NCBI GenBank assembly: GCA_001414485.1
Contig: LLEY01000037.1
Coordinates: 1-64,000 of the forward strand
From: Calycina herbarum
Lineage: Eukaryota; Ascomycota; Leotiomycetes; Helotiales; Pezizellaceae
Length of the DNA: 64,000 bases
Direction of reading: 5' to 3'
Part shown: piece after piece, positions 10,735 through 24,169 of the stretch
How positions within the stretch are numbered: the stretch's first letter is position 1
Layout: the number at the start of each line of letters is the position of its first letter
The notes under the pieces: model-generated
Seen by the model: only the letters and a program-made list of their open reading frames with translations
Told to the model about the DNA's origin: nothing
Database searches by the model: none
Program-made: the position numbers and the translations under genes

Positions 10735-12338
10735 GGTTGAGGGAGGGTTGAGGTTGTGGGGTGTATGGAGGGGTAGGCTGGGGCTATGAGGTAGCGATTC
10801 GGGGTGGCAGAGATCTATGTGTGCTATGTTAGTATAGTTCCCTTCATCATCTTGAACCCTCCCTCCCTCTGGATATCTCACTCACTCACTCACCTCGTCG
10901 CACTCGGTGCGAAAACGAGTTTCCCGGAGCTTGCGCTCTCACAAACTTGCGCCTCAAAGCACAACTTCCCAATCCCTTAATAAAATCCAAATCGCAATTA
11001 GTTACTGTATCATATTTCCACTTCTCAACCACAATCGTACAATTTCGTATTCTCCTTGACGTTCGTTGTCCTTTGACGTTCAGCTATGATGATGGTTTCG
11101 CGACAATGACAAGGCTAGCTAGCTCCCCACTCCCTCCCCCTCGCTGAGACAATGAAAGGGAAACTAAAAATGTCCGAGCTCAACCTCCACTCGACTTGAT
11201 AAAAACAAAGACATTGTGAAAAGACTGTTGATATTTTGCTATGAAGGATACCAGAGTATGGTAGGGAGGATGCCGAGGTAAATGATGCAAATGGTATCAC
11301 AATCGATAAGCTTAAAGAAAAGACCGTGTTTGTTTGATTTATGCAAGGCTTCCCGCACGCTCTGAGCCTCGCCATTTTCAATTCAGTAATTTCATTCAAA
11401 CACGGATGTGATTATATTGCATAAGAGCGTGTATTAACTATATCTGTTGTGACATCTGGATTTATGTTTATTTTTGTGTTTTGTTGGTGTTTTTCCCCTC
11501 CCGAATAAGCTGTGAGTTACTTGTAAGTTACTCGCAGCTTACTCGTGGCTTACTTGAGGCTTTTCTGTGGATTACTCGCAAGTAACTCACAGCTGACTCG
11601 ATCTCAACGTGGGGGCCAAAAAGATAAAGAGTAAGCTATAGATTTCCGATGACTGATTCCCTTGCACCAAGTCGGCTCAACCATTCATATTCAACACATC
11701 AACAGAATCGCGAGATTTTGGGTTCATTTCTTGATTTTCTTTTATCTCAGCAACCACCAACCAGCCAGCAAACAGGCCCTCCAACTCTTCCTAGCTCTCC
11801 ACAAGCCCCCAGAGCAACGCATCTCATACAAAGTCCCTCCAATCCACCTCCTGCGTCACTTTAAAGCTCAACTAGGGTATTCCACTCATGCAAACCTCAC
11901 TTCCCTTCTCGGGCTCAAAATAAAAAACAATGAATACAATGAAAACACAAGGCGGCCAGTGATAGCTCATCTCTTGCATCTTCCCTTCGGTTTCCCCCTC
12001 GAAAAATGGGTATCTTCTAATACGCACGAAACCCCATCCATCAAAAAAAAACTAAAACTAGAATATTCCACAACAATAGCAATCACACACAGCAACAAAA
12101 AAAAAGGAAAATCGTCATTATCGTCCGCAGTCGAGGGCCGTTGTACCCGTAAAGGAGAAAAAGTATGAAAACAAGAGAATGTAAAGGATCATATCGAAAC
12201 AAGGATTAAAGCAACGTAAAAAAGCAAATAACAGGAAAGCCGCTGTGGGGCTTCCTAGGTGAGGTACAAGAAGGTGAGTATACAATCCCGATCAAAAAAA
12301 GAATTGGTGGGAAAAAAGAGTGTTTGGTGTTGACACGA
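10735..12338. other. Intergenic region with an 11-bp repeat array
   Basis: Contains the promoter and 5' leader of the lipocalin-like gene (CTCACTCACTCACT near 10880), the 3' flank of lte1 and the 11-bp array described separately. No gene is recognised. Confidence 0.6.
11512..11599. repeat. Eight-unit 11-bp tandem array with palindromic ends
   Basis: The stretch divides without gaps into eight 11-mers of the form GNRRNTTACTY, starting at 11512, 11523, 11534, 11545, 11556, 11567, 11578 and 11589. The first unit and its flank (11508-11523) are an exact 16-bp reverse complement of 11579-11594, so the array can fold on itself. The unit length is not a multiple of three and no protein frame runs through it. 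Confidence 0.85.
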
Positions 12339-15300
12339 TCATTCCTGGATCGCCTTTCCATAGTTGTTGATTTCCTGATCGGAAAGGGCGGCCAGCCAGA
12401 GACATCTCTCCGTGATGCCTTCGATGGGGAGGAATCTGTACAGCTGACTAGCTTCCAAGAGCCTGAGAAGGTTCTTGATGATCGTAGCATCTGTTCGACA
12501 TCTTTCAAAGTTGACGAGCGGCTCGGTGGTTGGAGTACTAGCGATTTGACTTGGTCTCTCGGAATTGACCAAAAGATCGTGGGTGTAGATGCCGACGAAT
12601 GGAATGCAACCTTGATCCGCGCCAGCTCCTTCCATCTCTGCTCGCAAGTTGTGGAAGTTGTGGGTTGGAGTGACGAGGTCCTCGAGTTGTTTCAAGACTT
12701 GCAAGTCCTGGTTAGGAACATTGGCCCATGTTTTTGTGAGACGAGACAGATCTTTGGATGTAAGGGCGACAGTAAGTTGTGTCATGGTGGCGAAATTCCT
12801 ATATTTGCGGCAGTGCGCAGCAATATGAATGTACTTGATAAGTGTTCTCACACGCTCCTCCATATTCAGAGTCAAGACAACTTCAGACACCGCCCATTTC
12901 ACAACGAGATTGAAACGGGCAATGACAACTTCCACCCCTCGTGGTTCAGAGGTGCGGAGGAAGTCAACCCATGAGCGCGAGTCGGTTGTCGAATTCTTCC
13001 ATCTCATTTCAATGAGATCCTTCCAATCGATTTCATTGAGTGCGTCTTTCTCGATAAGTGTGAATTGCTGGGCAAGGACTTGAGAGTCAAACGCGAGGGT
13101 GAAAGGAAGATGCAAAGAGGTTTTGCGCGATGGCTCAGGGATACGATGCGACCGAAGAGGGTCAGTGGATGCTGTTGCTCCCCTGTCTTCCAAATCACCG
13201 TTCATGTCCTGATCTTGTCGTGGACAAGGGCCTGTTGGTGTGATTTCGGGGGTTGGAGGAAGGCTGTTTTGACCCTGGTTCCCCAGTCTGTTGTAGCTCC
13301 TATAGCTTTGTGGGCTGGTACCATCAGGATACAGTTGCAATGCTTGTGTCAATGTAATTGGCGGCGACGGAGGCTGATCTTGTAGATGCGACGGTAGCAC
13401 AAACTCTTTCATGACCGACTCAGGATGTACAGGGGGACCAGAGTCCTGCTCGGTAAGCTCAGTCCTTGAGATGACTTCCATGGACATCTCCGACGATAGA
13501 TCACTTCGATCTTCACTCTCGCTGTCCAAAAAGGATTGATCGAGACTCTTATGCTGAGGCATAGTCTGGCCAACTGGTATTCTGCGGAGACTATCAGTGT
13601 CGTCAATGAAATCAAATGAATTGACATGAGATGAGTCGGGAGTATGCTCGTTGTGAATAGGCCTCTCGTTGCTTGGACCACGGAGGATGGACTGGTCTGA
13701 CCAATTTCTTGTCCTTCTTTTCATTCCATGGTCTGACAAGCCTCGTTCAAGAAGAGGAGTTGAGTTGTATGATTCCACTGATTTCATGGAAACAACTGAG
13801 TTCGATTGCATCCCACGAGGTTGATAAACAGTAGGTTTAAGCTCTTCAATTGAGGAGTTTGGTTGCGGCCGATAAGTAGGAATCATCGATTGTTCGGTAT
13901 CCTTGTTTCTGTGTTCTTCCACTTCATCGTCCTCTTCAAGTGAAAGTGTGCTTACATCCAATGGACGGGCACCGAAGCTATCACGATCAGCCTCTCCACT
14001 GAGCGACAAATCTGAACGACGCTGCTCGAATTTCCCTTCAAGTTTCAACAGAGCGGATTCAACACCGCCGTCATCATCAATATCATCAGGGATCTGTGCA
14101 AGCATTTGTGCCTCTTTCTCAAAAGATGGACGCATGACAGGTTGAGATGAGTGCGTACTGAAAAGGGAGACACGGGGCTTTGGTGAGGATGCCTCAGCTA
14201 AGGCGCCCAGTGAGAAGGTTTGCACAGCAGGTTCTGACTGTTCGAAAGTACTGCTTCTGACATCCACATATGTGCTAGGCTCCCCCGCTCCCAATAGATA
14301 TGAGCTTCGGACAGAGTCGGCGTACGTAGAGATCGACCCAGTCGACATTGGTCGCCGGAGAGGCTGAGAATTCAAATCTTCAACGTTCGTGACTGCTCTC
14401 AAATCCCCTCCAGGTCTCCTCCGGAGAACCCGTAGAGGAAGTGGTACTGAAGGAACGTGGTTTAGAAAATCGTGGTCCTCTGAATCAGAGAATGTAGTTG
14501 CATCGAAACTTCTTTCACTTCGATGCCGTGTAAACCCGCTATGATATGAAGCATATCGCCGCAATGAAACCGATTTCTTTGCCTGAAATGAATGGCGTGG
14601 GACGCGTGCGGATGAGCGATGAAATGGATGATTGCTGGGAGGCCGATCATTGGCCATAGACAATGATTCACGGCGCACATAATCACTATCTCCTAAAGAC
14701 AACGATCGCTTTCTGGTGTGTTGGCCTAACAAATGCGAGGAGCGGCGTGGGGTGCCGAACTGTGGCTCAGGAGGCGTTGAAGGTGGCGTTGGGCCTCCAG
14801 ACGGGTGCATGTAGGTATCAGCAAAATCCTCAACGGATGTGTTCATGAGAATTGCTCCAGTCATTACAGGGCCTTCGGTTGGTACCGTATCATCAACGAT
14901 CACAATGGACTTACTGCCACTAGTCATCTCACTACTGACGATGGCCTTTCGTGCTTCCGTCGTAGATAGTTCGAGTGTGGCATCTGGTGCCATAGTTGGA
15001 TATCGAAGTTGCATGTCGTGCTCGCTAAATTGGTCTGATTTGGCACTCGATTCTCCATGATCTGCTTCTGCTTCTTCCTGGACGGCCTTCTTGAAGTCTT
15101 CAGCAACCTCAGCGCCCAACAAATCGATCCTCATTGGTGATTTGAGACCCATAGCTCGAGACCGGGCTTGCGGAACAACGGCGGTCCCTGGTAACCGATT
15201 TATTGTTGCTCCTCTGACACCTAGAGGGGGGATGTGTGGAAAGCTTCCTTGAGTTGGCGACGAAGACGGGACAGAGCTTAAGCCAGTCCGAGTACTCAGA

Positions 15301-17663
15301 GCACGGCGAACACTTCCTAAAAGCTTCTTCATTCCAGGGCCTGACATTGCTGAAGGGCCTTTTTGAGAGGCACCAGGTGGGAATAACGTAGTTGCACGGT
15401 TTGAATGACCTGGGGTGCTTGGAGCAACGACTTCCACGGTTGCTTGTCCTGGCGGGAAAAGATTTCCACGAACAAGGCTTCCGGCGTAAGGAAATGCAAG
15501 AAGTAGCTCGGTGCTCTTAAAAATGACCTTTTGAACAGGTTCAAGTGTTCGCTGGTCTCTAAACGAGTCTGAAAAGCTACCACTACGCTTATGGGAGTGT
15601 GAAGGGCGTACACGTTTCCCTGTGAGAGCCTTAGGTATTGAAGCAATTGGTGGCGCTGGATCATAGATAGAGCTGGCTGGCACAGGGTGAGCCCCAAGGT
15701 GCTGTGCCGAGGCTGGGCCACGGAGTCGGGATGGAAACGAGCACGAGACAAAGTCTTCGCTCATGATGCTAGTAGGTGACAGAGGAGGGTTTTGTTGGTC
15801 CTCTCTATGGCTCATGGGTGCAGTCTGTGGCCTGACCACGGAATCTAAATGACCAGCGCGTGAGACGTCAGCAAAGAAGTTAGAGCCCTGGGCTGATGAT
15901 TCCATCTGCATGAAGTCTGGCTCGATGATTCCTTCTAATTGAGGAGGTCCATTTGGATGAGCCTCCCAAAAGCTGGGGTCTAACTTCGGATCCCTAGACC
16001 CAGCAACTCCTCCAGGGGCAATGGGTATCTCAGAGCCAAGTTCAGTGTCAAATTCTGGTCCATCCCAGTACAAAGCTCCAACCCTTCTCCAGCACTTCTT
16101 GAGTTCACCCAAGATTTTCAAAGGAACCTTGGTACGTTCGGGGTCGAATAATGGGTCGCAGGTAAAGTTGTTGAGAAGTTCGCAAAAGGCTTTCCTCAAA
16201 TCGTAATCAATAACATAATCATCCACAAAGTAGTTGAGTACCCAGTGACGGATAGCCACAAAAGCTCTCACTCTAACCACCGTTCCTGTCTCGTCATCGC
16301 GTGCCAGGGCCCATTTTAAGCGAGCAATCAACATCTGCAGCAGATCTGTCGTATCCAGAAAGGCGCGGAAAGTGAGAAAGAAATCGGAGAGAAGATCGTA
16401 GTCGACAAAGGTTGGCGATGTGATCTCGGCTACAAGCCTTGCTGGAGTGGCCGCTCTGATTCCTCCATCTCGAGAGTACCGTACGACAGACGGGTGGTCA
16501 CAGTCTGGCTTGAAGGTCAAAGAGTCAAATATCTCTGGGGTAATTGGCAAGCGTTGTCGAATGATGCCACTGGTAGGGGTTGAACTGTTGAAAGGGCTTG
16601 ATAAAGGGGTTGACATGACTAACTGGCGAGGTTGACGAGAAGCATCCGAATGTCGTCTCGACAGAATCCGGGTTGGACGCGGCGAGTTGGAGTTCTTGTT
16701 GGATTCTCCGTATGAAAGCACGCTCGACCTCATGTCATCCGTCGTTGTATATGACGAGCCTCGAAGAAACGCGGTCCCTTTCATGCTAAATCGCGGTGTC
16801 CCTAGCTTGTATGAAGGGATTGGAACTTCTAAGGTTGGGATGCCAATGAAAGACTCTGGGAGCTTTGGACGTGCACCGGGTCTTTCAATTACCACCTTGA
16901 ACGCTCCGGCATCTGAATCTCGAACGTGTGCGTGCTGTTCGTCAATGGTCGAGTATGAAAAGGCGCGCTTGTGACGCGGATATGTATTTGACTGACGTGC
17001 AAGCGGTAGTGACGAATCTCGCGCTGGGGGAGCCGGAGTAGCTGGTGAACGTGTAGGAGTCCATAAACTATCGCGGGACGTCTCGTCACTCTCTGGCTGG
17101 TTCACCAAAGCCTCCAACCCAGCTGTGCTCGGCGGGGTGATGGGAAACACGAAAGATGGTTGGGGGTAACGCTGGTTTGCTGGTCGTATGGTGGGACTAT
17201 TTCTTGCTGTCAGCATGCACTTCTACACCCACCCCCTCTCTTGACGCGACATGGGAAGTATGACATACCGAAGATATATTCTACCATTGTTTCCCACGTT
17301 GGCCACGGTAAACTGCCGTCCCTCTCGTCCTGCGGAACCTCCGTCGGGAACAATATCGTGATGGAGTTTTCCGTCCTCTGCCTCCCGTCTCGCGCGACGA
17401 TTCACACTATTCTCCTTGCGCAACCCTTCCTGCAATTGCTTCTTCTTTGCCAGATCCGACGGTTTCTTGCCGAGCGTCTTCGACCGCGGTGCCGGCCAGA
17501 GTGTGATGCCGCTCATCTTGGGAGCTTCCATGTCCCGCACCGTCGTGGCAATCCGACTCGATTTCCCAAACCTCCCTCGCGGTGACAGTCGATCTCGCTG
17601 TCGCTGTCGCAAGCTTTCTGGCGTGCGTGAGCCCGCTGGCTGGGCCGGCAGTTCGTCCTCCAT
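12339..17663 (-). CDS. lte1: Lte1-type Ras-family guanine nucleotide exchange factor
   Basis: Two exons (17663-17269 and 17196-12339) joined over a 72-bp intron (GTATGT..AATAG) give 1750 residues. The junction reads GRIYLR-PTIRPANQRYP. Lte1 proteins are large GEF-like regulators linked to mitotic exit and polarity. Domains: a disordered Ser/Pro-rich N-terminus, a RasGEF N-terminal domain at about residues 380-510 (ATPARLVAEITSP, DLLSDFFLTFRAF, IRHWVLNYF), a long disordered centre with many SP/TP sites, and a C-terminal CDC25/RasGEF domain from about 1495 to the end (LAQQFTLIEKDALNEIDW, VEVVIARFNLVVKWAVSEV, CIPFVGIYTHDL, RFLPIEG). The frame is intact throughout. The 5' flank carries two hexamer microsatellites. 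Many candidate phosphosites suggest cell-cycle kinase control, by analogy with yeast. Confidence 0.93.
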
Positions 17664-17882
17664 GCCCCTTGCTCCTTGCTCCTGAGCTGAGCCCTCCTAT
17701 TGGACCTCTGGCAGCGATTCGGCCTTCAACTTCTGCGTCGGTTTCGTGAATACATTGGTGTTGTTCAAAGGATAGGTAGGTAGCGTGAGAGCGGAGGGCG
17801 GAGAGGCTAGAAGTAGGGACTACGGCTTGGACTGGCAGAGATAATCAGGTCCGGATTCGACTAGGAAGTGGATGAGAAGGCA

Positions 17883-17906
17883 GTGAGCGTGAGCGTGAGC
17901 GTGAGC
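17883..17906. repeat. (GTGAGC)4 microsatellite
   Basis: Four perfect GTGAGC hexamers lie 220 bp upstream of the lte1 start, probably in its leader or promoter. Confidence 0.85.
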
Positions 17907-18034
17907 ACCGAGTGGGTGTAGGGAGAGGAAGAGAACAGTGCAGTGGAGTGGAGTGCTTTTGGGCTGGCTTTTGCAGCCAGAAAGGCGAGGAGGACGTGGG
18001 CAGGGCAGGCAGGTTGGGGTTGGAATTGGGTCAC

Positions 18035-18064
18035 ACTGGGACTGGGACTGGGACTGGGACTGGA
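18035..18064. repeat. (ACTGGG)5 microsatellite
   Basis: Five near-perfect ACTGGG hexamers lie about 370 bp upstream of lte1. On the lte1 strand they read CCCAGT. Confidence 0.85.
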
Positions 18065-21000
18065 TTCGCTGGGATGGGTGTTCAGGGTGTTGGAAGGGTG
18101 GAAGGGGGCAACCAAGTCGCAACTGCCAGGTTCTTCTGGTGCTTGGGTGGTGCTTGGTGCTTCAGGGGGGTGGGTGTTGCTCCACTGGTGATTGAACTCT
18201 GTAAGCGACGCCAGCCACCAATTCCAGCGTTGTTGGGTGGTGGAGGACTCGAGTGTGACAGGACAGACAGGCTTCACTTCAGTTGACAGGGGCCATTTCA
18301 ATTTACGCCTTGCTGGGATAATTCGAGGATGTGTCGTGCCCTTCAAGGGTTCAGTTGAAAAGGATTTTCTTCTAGTGGGTGGGTTTGGCTGGGTTTTTGC
18401 CTCGCTTCTCCAAGTCACGATGGCTTCACTCTAGCAAGCGTTTCTGAAGTCTGACGTTGCCGTTGACCAGTGTTTAGTTGTCATAGACAACCACAGCTAG
18501 TTGGTGCCAGCATTTTCGATCGTGCGACGCTTGAGATATTGCCCTAGGTTACCCTGAGTGGGTACAAGTATGAGCGGCAGATGAATACCCTCAACTGTCT
18601 ATCAAATGCACATGAAGAATTGTTCAAATTGTTCCACCGTTTTAATAATAGTTCTACCTTTAAGAAACGATAGAGACTGCTCTATATAATTATATTATAA
18701 TTAATTATAATTAATTATAATCATACAAAGTCTCTAGTTGTATCAAGTTGAAAAACAGCCTTTCTTGAGAGACGGAGTGCCGAAGGAGCGGGAGTGACAA
18801 TGCCATCCCGGCCTGTCCAGGAGAAAGTTTGTTTGAAGACACAAGAGACAAGACAAGCACATATTAGAATTTGATATGATAATGATCGGATTCTCCTTGC
18901 TGCATACTCGTATGCCTCAGCACCGCAGTTTGCTTTCTGTCTCCGTCTGGTTTTCTCCCACTTCGATCCGAATACCTTCACCGTGCTACCTGAAGCACAA
19001 TACAATACGCAGCACAGAAGAGGTCGTCGTATGACATCGACCGGTAAAAATACTTTCCCCAGCCATTCTTTCACCTGTCGGCCTCCCATGATTCGATCGA
19101 GGATCTTCTGCATGCAAGATCAATTCATCCGGTCTAGCCTGAGCCTATGAAAAGGCAGAATTGGCAAATGAGGGTGTGCGAGTCTGGCTGTTGGATGAAA
19201 GGCCTTGTAGATTGATGAGAAATCTTCCTTTTTGGTCGTGAGGATTGGGGAAATGGCCCAACCTGGTAATCTACGAGCGTCCTTCTGTCTGCACGAGGCA
19301 CCGCGTCGTCACAACCAGTTCTTCAGAAGCCAGGGTCTCTTCATAGATGTGATGTATCGATATTTCGAGCCCGAGAGGTGCATTGCATCTACAGCTAGAC
19401 TTCGCAAATACAAAACCATTGTGCCTCTCTCGCGTAACTTCATCATTGTCATCGCGGTCCGGCTCGCGATGCACATTGCATACTCGTACGCCTGTCGGCG
19501 GTTTTATTCAAAGCTCAAGATGATCTTCCGAATCGCGCCGTAAGATGGCGGCGGCCATGGCCATCCCAACTCAAGGGCATCTACAATACCCTCGTCGCAC
19601 CCTGGATAATTTTGGAAAAGAGGCAGAGGCACCGGCAATTTCCACCCCACTGTGTTCGTCGGCAGAGCAAAGAAGAGGAGGAGATGGGACTTCATGCCCA
19701 GAGCCCAGAGCTCGGCATGCCATCCGCGTACCGCTCGTTCAACCAAAACCCCACTTGGGTATCAAAATTCCCAGGCGCCAGTTGGGCATAGCACGATTTT
19801 TGAAACACTACGATTCGTATAAATTGTGATGAATTTCCACAAGTTGGCCGAACCCGTGTTGACCTGAGCCCGGCGCAATGGAAACGAAAGATCGGAGGGT
19901 TTTCCATGTCCCGTTTCCTGAAAACGACAGAAATCAAAGAGCCAGTCCGCTGGCGCGGGAAGATGAAATCATGAGAAATGCAAGATTGAGACAAGACAAG
20001 CATTGAAAGTCGCTGAACCACGCTGCTGGTTTGCGCTGTTCACGGGGAGGCCTTTCCGGCTCATCAGGAGAGGGGCATGGGAGAAAAGACGTTAGGCCAG
20101 AACTCCACCAGCGGTCAATTGCGAAATCCGAACCAAGCGGAGAACGGGACGCCCCTATTAAAATTTTAAACTCTGGACGAGGCTTTTTATCAAAGACATG
20201 AAGGGTGAGAGGAACATCACATCTTTTGCTCTTTTTCTTGCAACTTGGTTTATTCGAAATCCAACTTGGACCACGAGTTCGCACGTTCCTCAAGGCCATG
20301 GGTGATGACGAGTTCTCCCCTCGCTCACCACCTCGCCGAGCTCGGCCAGTCATTGAGCCAGTAAGGCGAGGGGAAGAAGAGATGAAGGAGCAATCAGCTG
20401 TTGGCCGAGGTTCCTTCTTCCTATCGTGACGCATGAAGACTGATAGCATCAACACACCCCTCAGTTCATTCCCTCCTTCCTCATCCTCTTCATCCAAAGT
20501 AACATGCGAGAGGCGAGCTGCAAGATGGAAAATCCCGTCTTGCATCAGCAAGATCCTTTGGGTTTCAATGACAGCTACCCAGAAACGCAACCTGTCTCTC
20601 ACGTTTTGCTCATCTATCTGCCTCCCGAATACCCCAGCGCCTCTTTCTACCGTACCTTGAAATAGCTTCATCCCACGAGGACGCCATGCATCCCACGAGA
20701 TTTCGACTTGTGCAACGTCATTGACTTCCCGTTTGCCTGGCTCGGTTTGCTTTTTTTTGTCTCTGAAATTGTGGTGTTCTGAAACTAGCAACCAACATCT
20801 CGGGACGGGTAAACAAACCTGTCATTTTCTTTTCTAGATTTGGGACCGAAGCACGGTGAACGAACGGGACGTGGACGCTCTAGACCCGTCACGATGCCGC
20901 GAGTTCTCGGGATTGTGGAAAGATGGAAATGACATTGGATCGCGGTACGTATTAGAATCCCCATTAGGGCCACTCCAATGCACCTCCTTCTCCTTCTTCA

Positions 21001-24000
21001 CAGCCTGTCCTTCCATACAAACTTGCTCCAGTATGGACGAAAGCATCAGTCGTCCTATCATCCATCATCCCATCAGCTTCTCTGCGTCTCGTCTAAGCAA
21101 AAGCTACGGTAGCAACGAAAGACACACACCCGTTAAAAACCGGGTGAGTTCATCGTCTGCTCACCGAATCTCACGGCTTCCCGTACGCCGCTTTTCACGA
21201 AACATACCGTCTTAGGCCACACAGTGCCATTCCGTCCCGTCATGGTTTTTCCGTGCGAGGTGACTATGCGGCGTGATGATAGAAGCAGCCACTTTCACCA
21301 CGCATTGCATTGTCTTTCTCTGCCATCAAACGTTGATCACATCCTATTAATTTGAATCGTTGGACATCGAGATGCTTCTGTCTTCCCGCTTCAAGCCTCT
21401 ATCAAAGCATCAGATAACTGGCCGTTGACAATTGGTTACACGACTGATTTGGATTATGTGATCGATATCAAAAATCCGTTCTTGAGTGCGTATTTTACCC
21501 CCACTCACTCATGAACACGAACACGTGCCGACATAATTGGGATTGTAGTGACGGGGAATATCGCTGGGAAAAGATATTGGTATTTTCTGCGTGCAGCCCG
21601 TGGCAGTTTCTAAATCCGTTCAATGCATGAGGATGAAGCTGCGGGTGGAGAAAGGGCATTGTAGGTTGGTAGGGTTTCCTTGTCTTGTTCTTGTCGGTTG
21701 TGAGAGTTGCAACTTGGAGATGAGAGGGCTGACCCTCTCAGTCTTCTCGTGAGGCTTTGTTGCAGAGATCTTCGACAAAGTGGTTTGAAGGAGGGATGTC
21801 ATTTTGGCTGTTGATGTGTTGTGGAAATGGTATTGTCTATACTTTCAAATTAGTGCTTGCTCATCACCAGGAAGATGCTCAAGCGAGTACGCAAACCTCT
21901 CTCACCATCCACAAAATCAAATCAAACTCCCAAAAACACTCACGCGGTATCTATTAACAACCAACCCCTCGTTCATCCCACGTATCCCATGAAATCCCAA
22001 TAACACGGTCCTCCTCATAATTGGCTTGCCCGCTTACAAACTCAGCATCCCCTTCCCAAAACAGCCCTACGCACAAGGCATAACCCTGCATCCATACACC
22101 AAAAACCAACCCATATCTTGTCGAAGCAGGACTCCCTGGTATAATTCTCGGACCTTGGGCGCGACAAGTACCGAGGGGGTAATTAAATGGGAGAGGGTAC
22201 GTGTTTGATTCTCTTGTTGTTCGTACCTGGTGTCGTGTACTGCTCTCGTTCTTTTTCGTGGCGAGCGTACACACAGGGATGGCTAGGAAAAGGGCAGTCG
22301 GTGACAAGAACGATGGACGTGCGAATTGATATGGAACTAGTACAGAGGTGAGAACGGACTTTGTGATTATATATTTCGGAGATGAGATCTTGTTCGTTTA
22401 TCTTTCTATCGATTGGGGTTTATGAGATCGTCGATCTATCGGTGGTTGAGGGGCAAGAGTTTGGATCTTGGACCTTGGGTGGATGGCCGAGGTGTTTTTG
22501 GCTTCGTTTATTCGTTCAGTCGTGTTAAGTTATACGGTCTCGGACTGGAGCTGGCTTCGTTTATGTACAGTACGATCTCTTTGGTTTGGGTTTAATTGAT
22601 TTCCTAATTCATATCTTGGCCGCAATTTTTTCTCTGAATGTAAGAGTTCACCAGTGGCCAATTTTACATACAACGAGGGAAAGGGAGCTCGACTGAGGGC
22701 ACTTTTCCTGCCATCCTTTTACGGCATGGAATTCCGTTTCTAGCTATCATACGGTTTGTACCAAAGAGATGAGAGGTGTCGTTTGTATTAGAAAAAGATT
22801 GAAAGAGTAGCAAATGTGTTAGAAACAATTACCGATTAAATATTAATATTCTAGAACTTCTCGAACAAGCAAAGTAAAGTAATTAAACCTCATAGCATTG
22901 CATGGCTAAAAAAAAGGGCCAATTGAAAACGAACCAAGGCTTCTCGTATGTCTTGTTTTAATCAATTACTCTATCCTTCTTATATAATAAATATATTGAT
23001 ACATTGAATGAATGTACGACGAATGATTACTTGATGCTCTTACTCAAGTTGTCGATTTCTCTCCTACTCTCGAACTACCCTTTGCTATTGAATCCAAGAC
23101 AAATCGATGGTAAGAGAATGAATTTGGCAACAACTAGGTATAACTGATTCAGATGAAAAGCGCCAGTGTTCTCAAACGGGCGTTCACTCGGCGGGACTAA
23201 GGAATGTCGCAAGGTTTTCTTTTCTTTCGTGGTCAGAGATCCAGTCACTATTTTACATGCACCTCATAAAAGTATTTTGCGAGATGGTTTTTTGGGATGA
23301 TTGGATAAACGTGGTATATTTGCGGGTGGTCCAAATATATTTGAAATTGGTTACTTCTCGTCGTCTCAAGTCACTGTTTACAATTCTTGTGAGAAAAGAG
23401 TTTTCAAGAAAGGTTATTCCGCGTTTTTTGGCAATAGAAGTCTCTTCTTGCTCTAGATGCTTTACTTTCGGTACAATGTTCTTTCTAATCCTCTGTAAAG
23501 AACTTATATTTTTACCCCTTTCTTTGCCTTCAATCTACTGTCTGATGAATTCATCATCTTTTTTGGAAGTTTTCTATAAAGAACCGAAATATAATTCAAA
23601 GAACATGAATCACCCGTTATCCCAAGATACAATCCAGATAACTGGCATTATTTGTTTTGCTTCAAGTCGAACTGGGTTGGCTTTTAAGCACGAAACTGTC
23701 GCAGGAACATATGATTGGCCACGACCCCTCGGTTCCCCTCCCCCGCCAAATGACGTCTCTCAAACCCCTCCTTTTCAATTTTCACCCCATTGTATGAACA
23801 CCCAAAGCAACTAACCACTCTCCTGCTTTCTCGACACATATTTCTTCGCTTTCGAACACAGCATCGCCCTCAACAGTGGGTCACTCAAAGTGAACAGACA
23901 GAAGTTACCCAGCGGAAAACGCGGCATTCTTCCCGCATTGGAAAAATGTGGTGCACCACCGCCCACCTTTCCCCGAGTCCCACCTTTAATAGCAAGTGCT

Positions 24001-24169
24001 CATCCGTTCCTATGGTTAAATACATAAGGGTATTAACTACCCCCCAAATGTCTCATTTTATCCGGTGTCGGAGTGTTGATATTATCTTCTTTCTTCTCTC
24101 TTAACTTCTTTTGTAACGTTCTCCAATTGTGAAATTTCTACGAAAAGAATTGGAAACTGAATAGAAGAC

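Larger units (their letters stand above)
17664..24169. other. 6.5-kb gene-free divergent intergenic region
   Basis: It lies between two divergent starts. Apparent long frames, such as minus-strand 20791-19934 and 22307-21954, have no ATG at their head and match nothing I recognise. The features seen are two hexamer arrays, an AT palindromic run (about 18690-18720, repeating TTAATTATAA) and pyrimidine-rich leader-like sequence before 24170. Long regulatory sequence or non-coding transcripts are possible, but nothing here proves them. Confidence 0.5.

Noticed and set aside
17820..18434. Several frames on both strands upstream of lte1
   Set aside because: They come from the GTGAGC and ACTGGG microsatellites and G-rich leader; no domain is present.
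19934..20791. 285-residue minus-strand frame
   Set aside because: It begins at a TTG, its first ATG comes late, its composition is low-complexity and unlike a folded protein, and no domain is recognisable.
21954..22307. Minus-strand frame with protein-like segment YGLVFGVWMQGYALCVGLFWEG
   Set aside because: No ATG precedes the segment and no splice sites connect it to other exons; most likely chance.
23257..23814. 185-residue plus-strand frame upstream of the dehydrogenase
   Set aside because: It shows no domain, has unusual composition and lies in probable promoter sequence.
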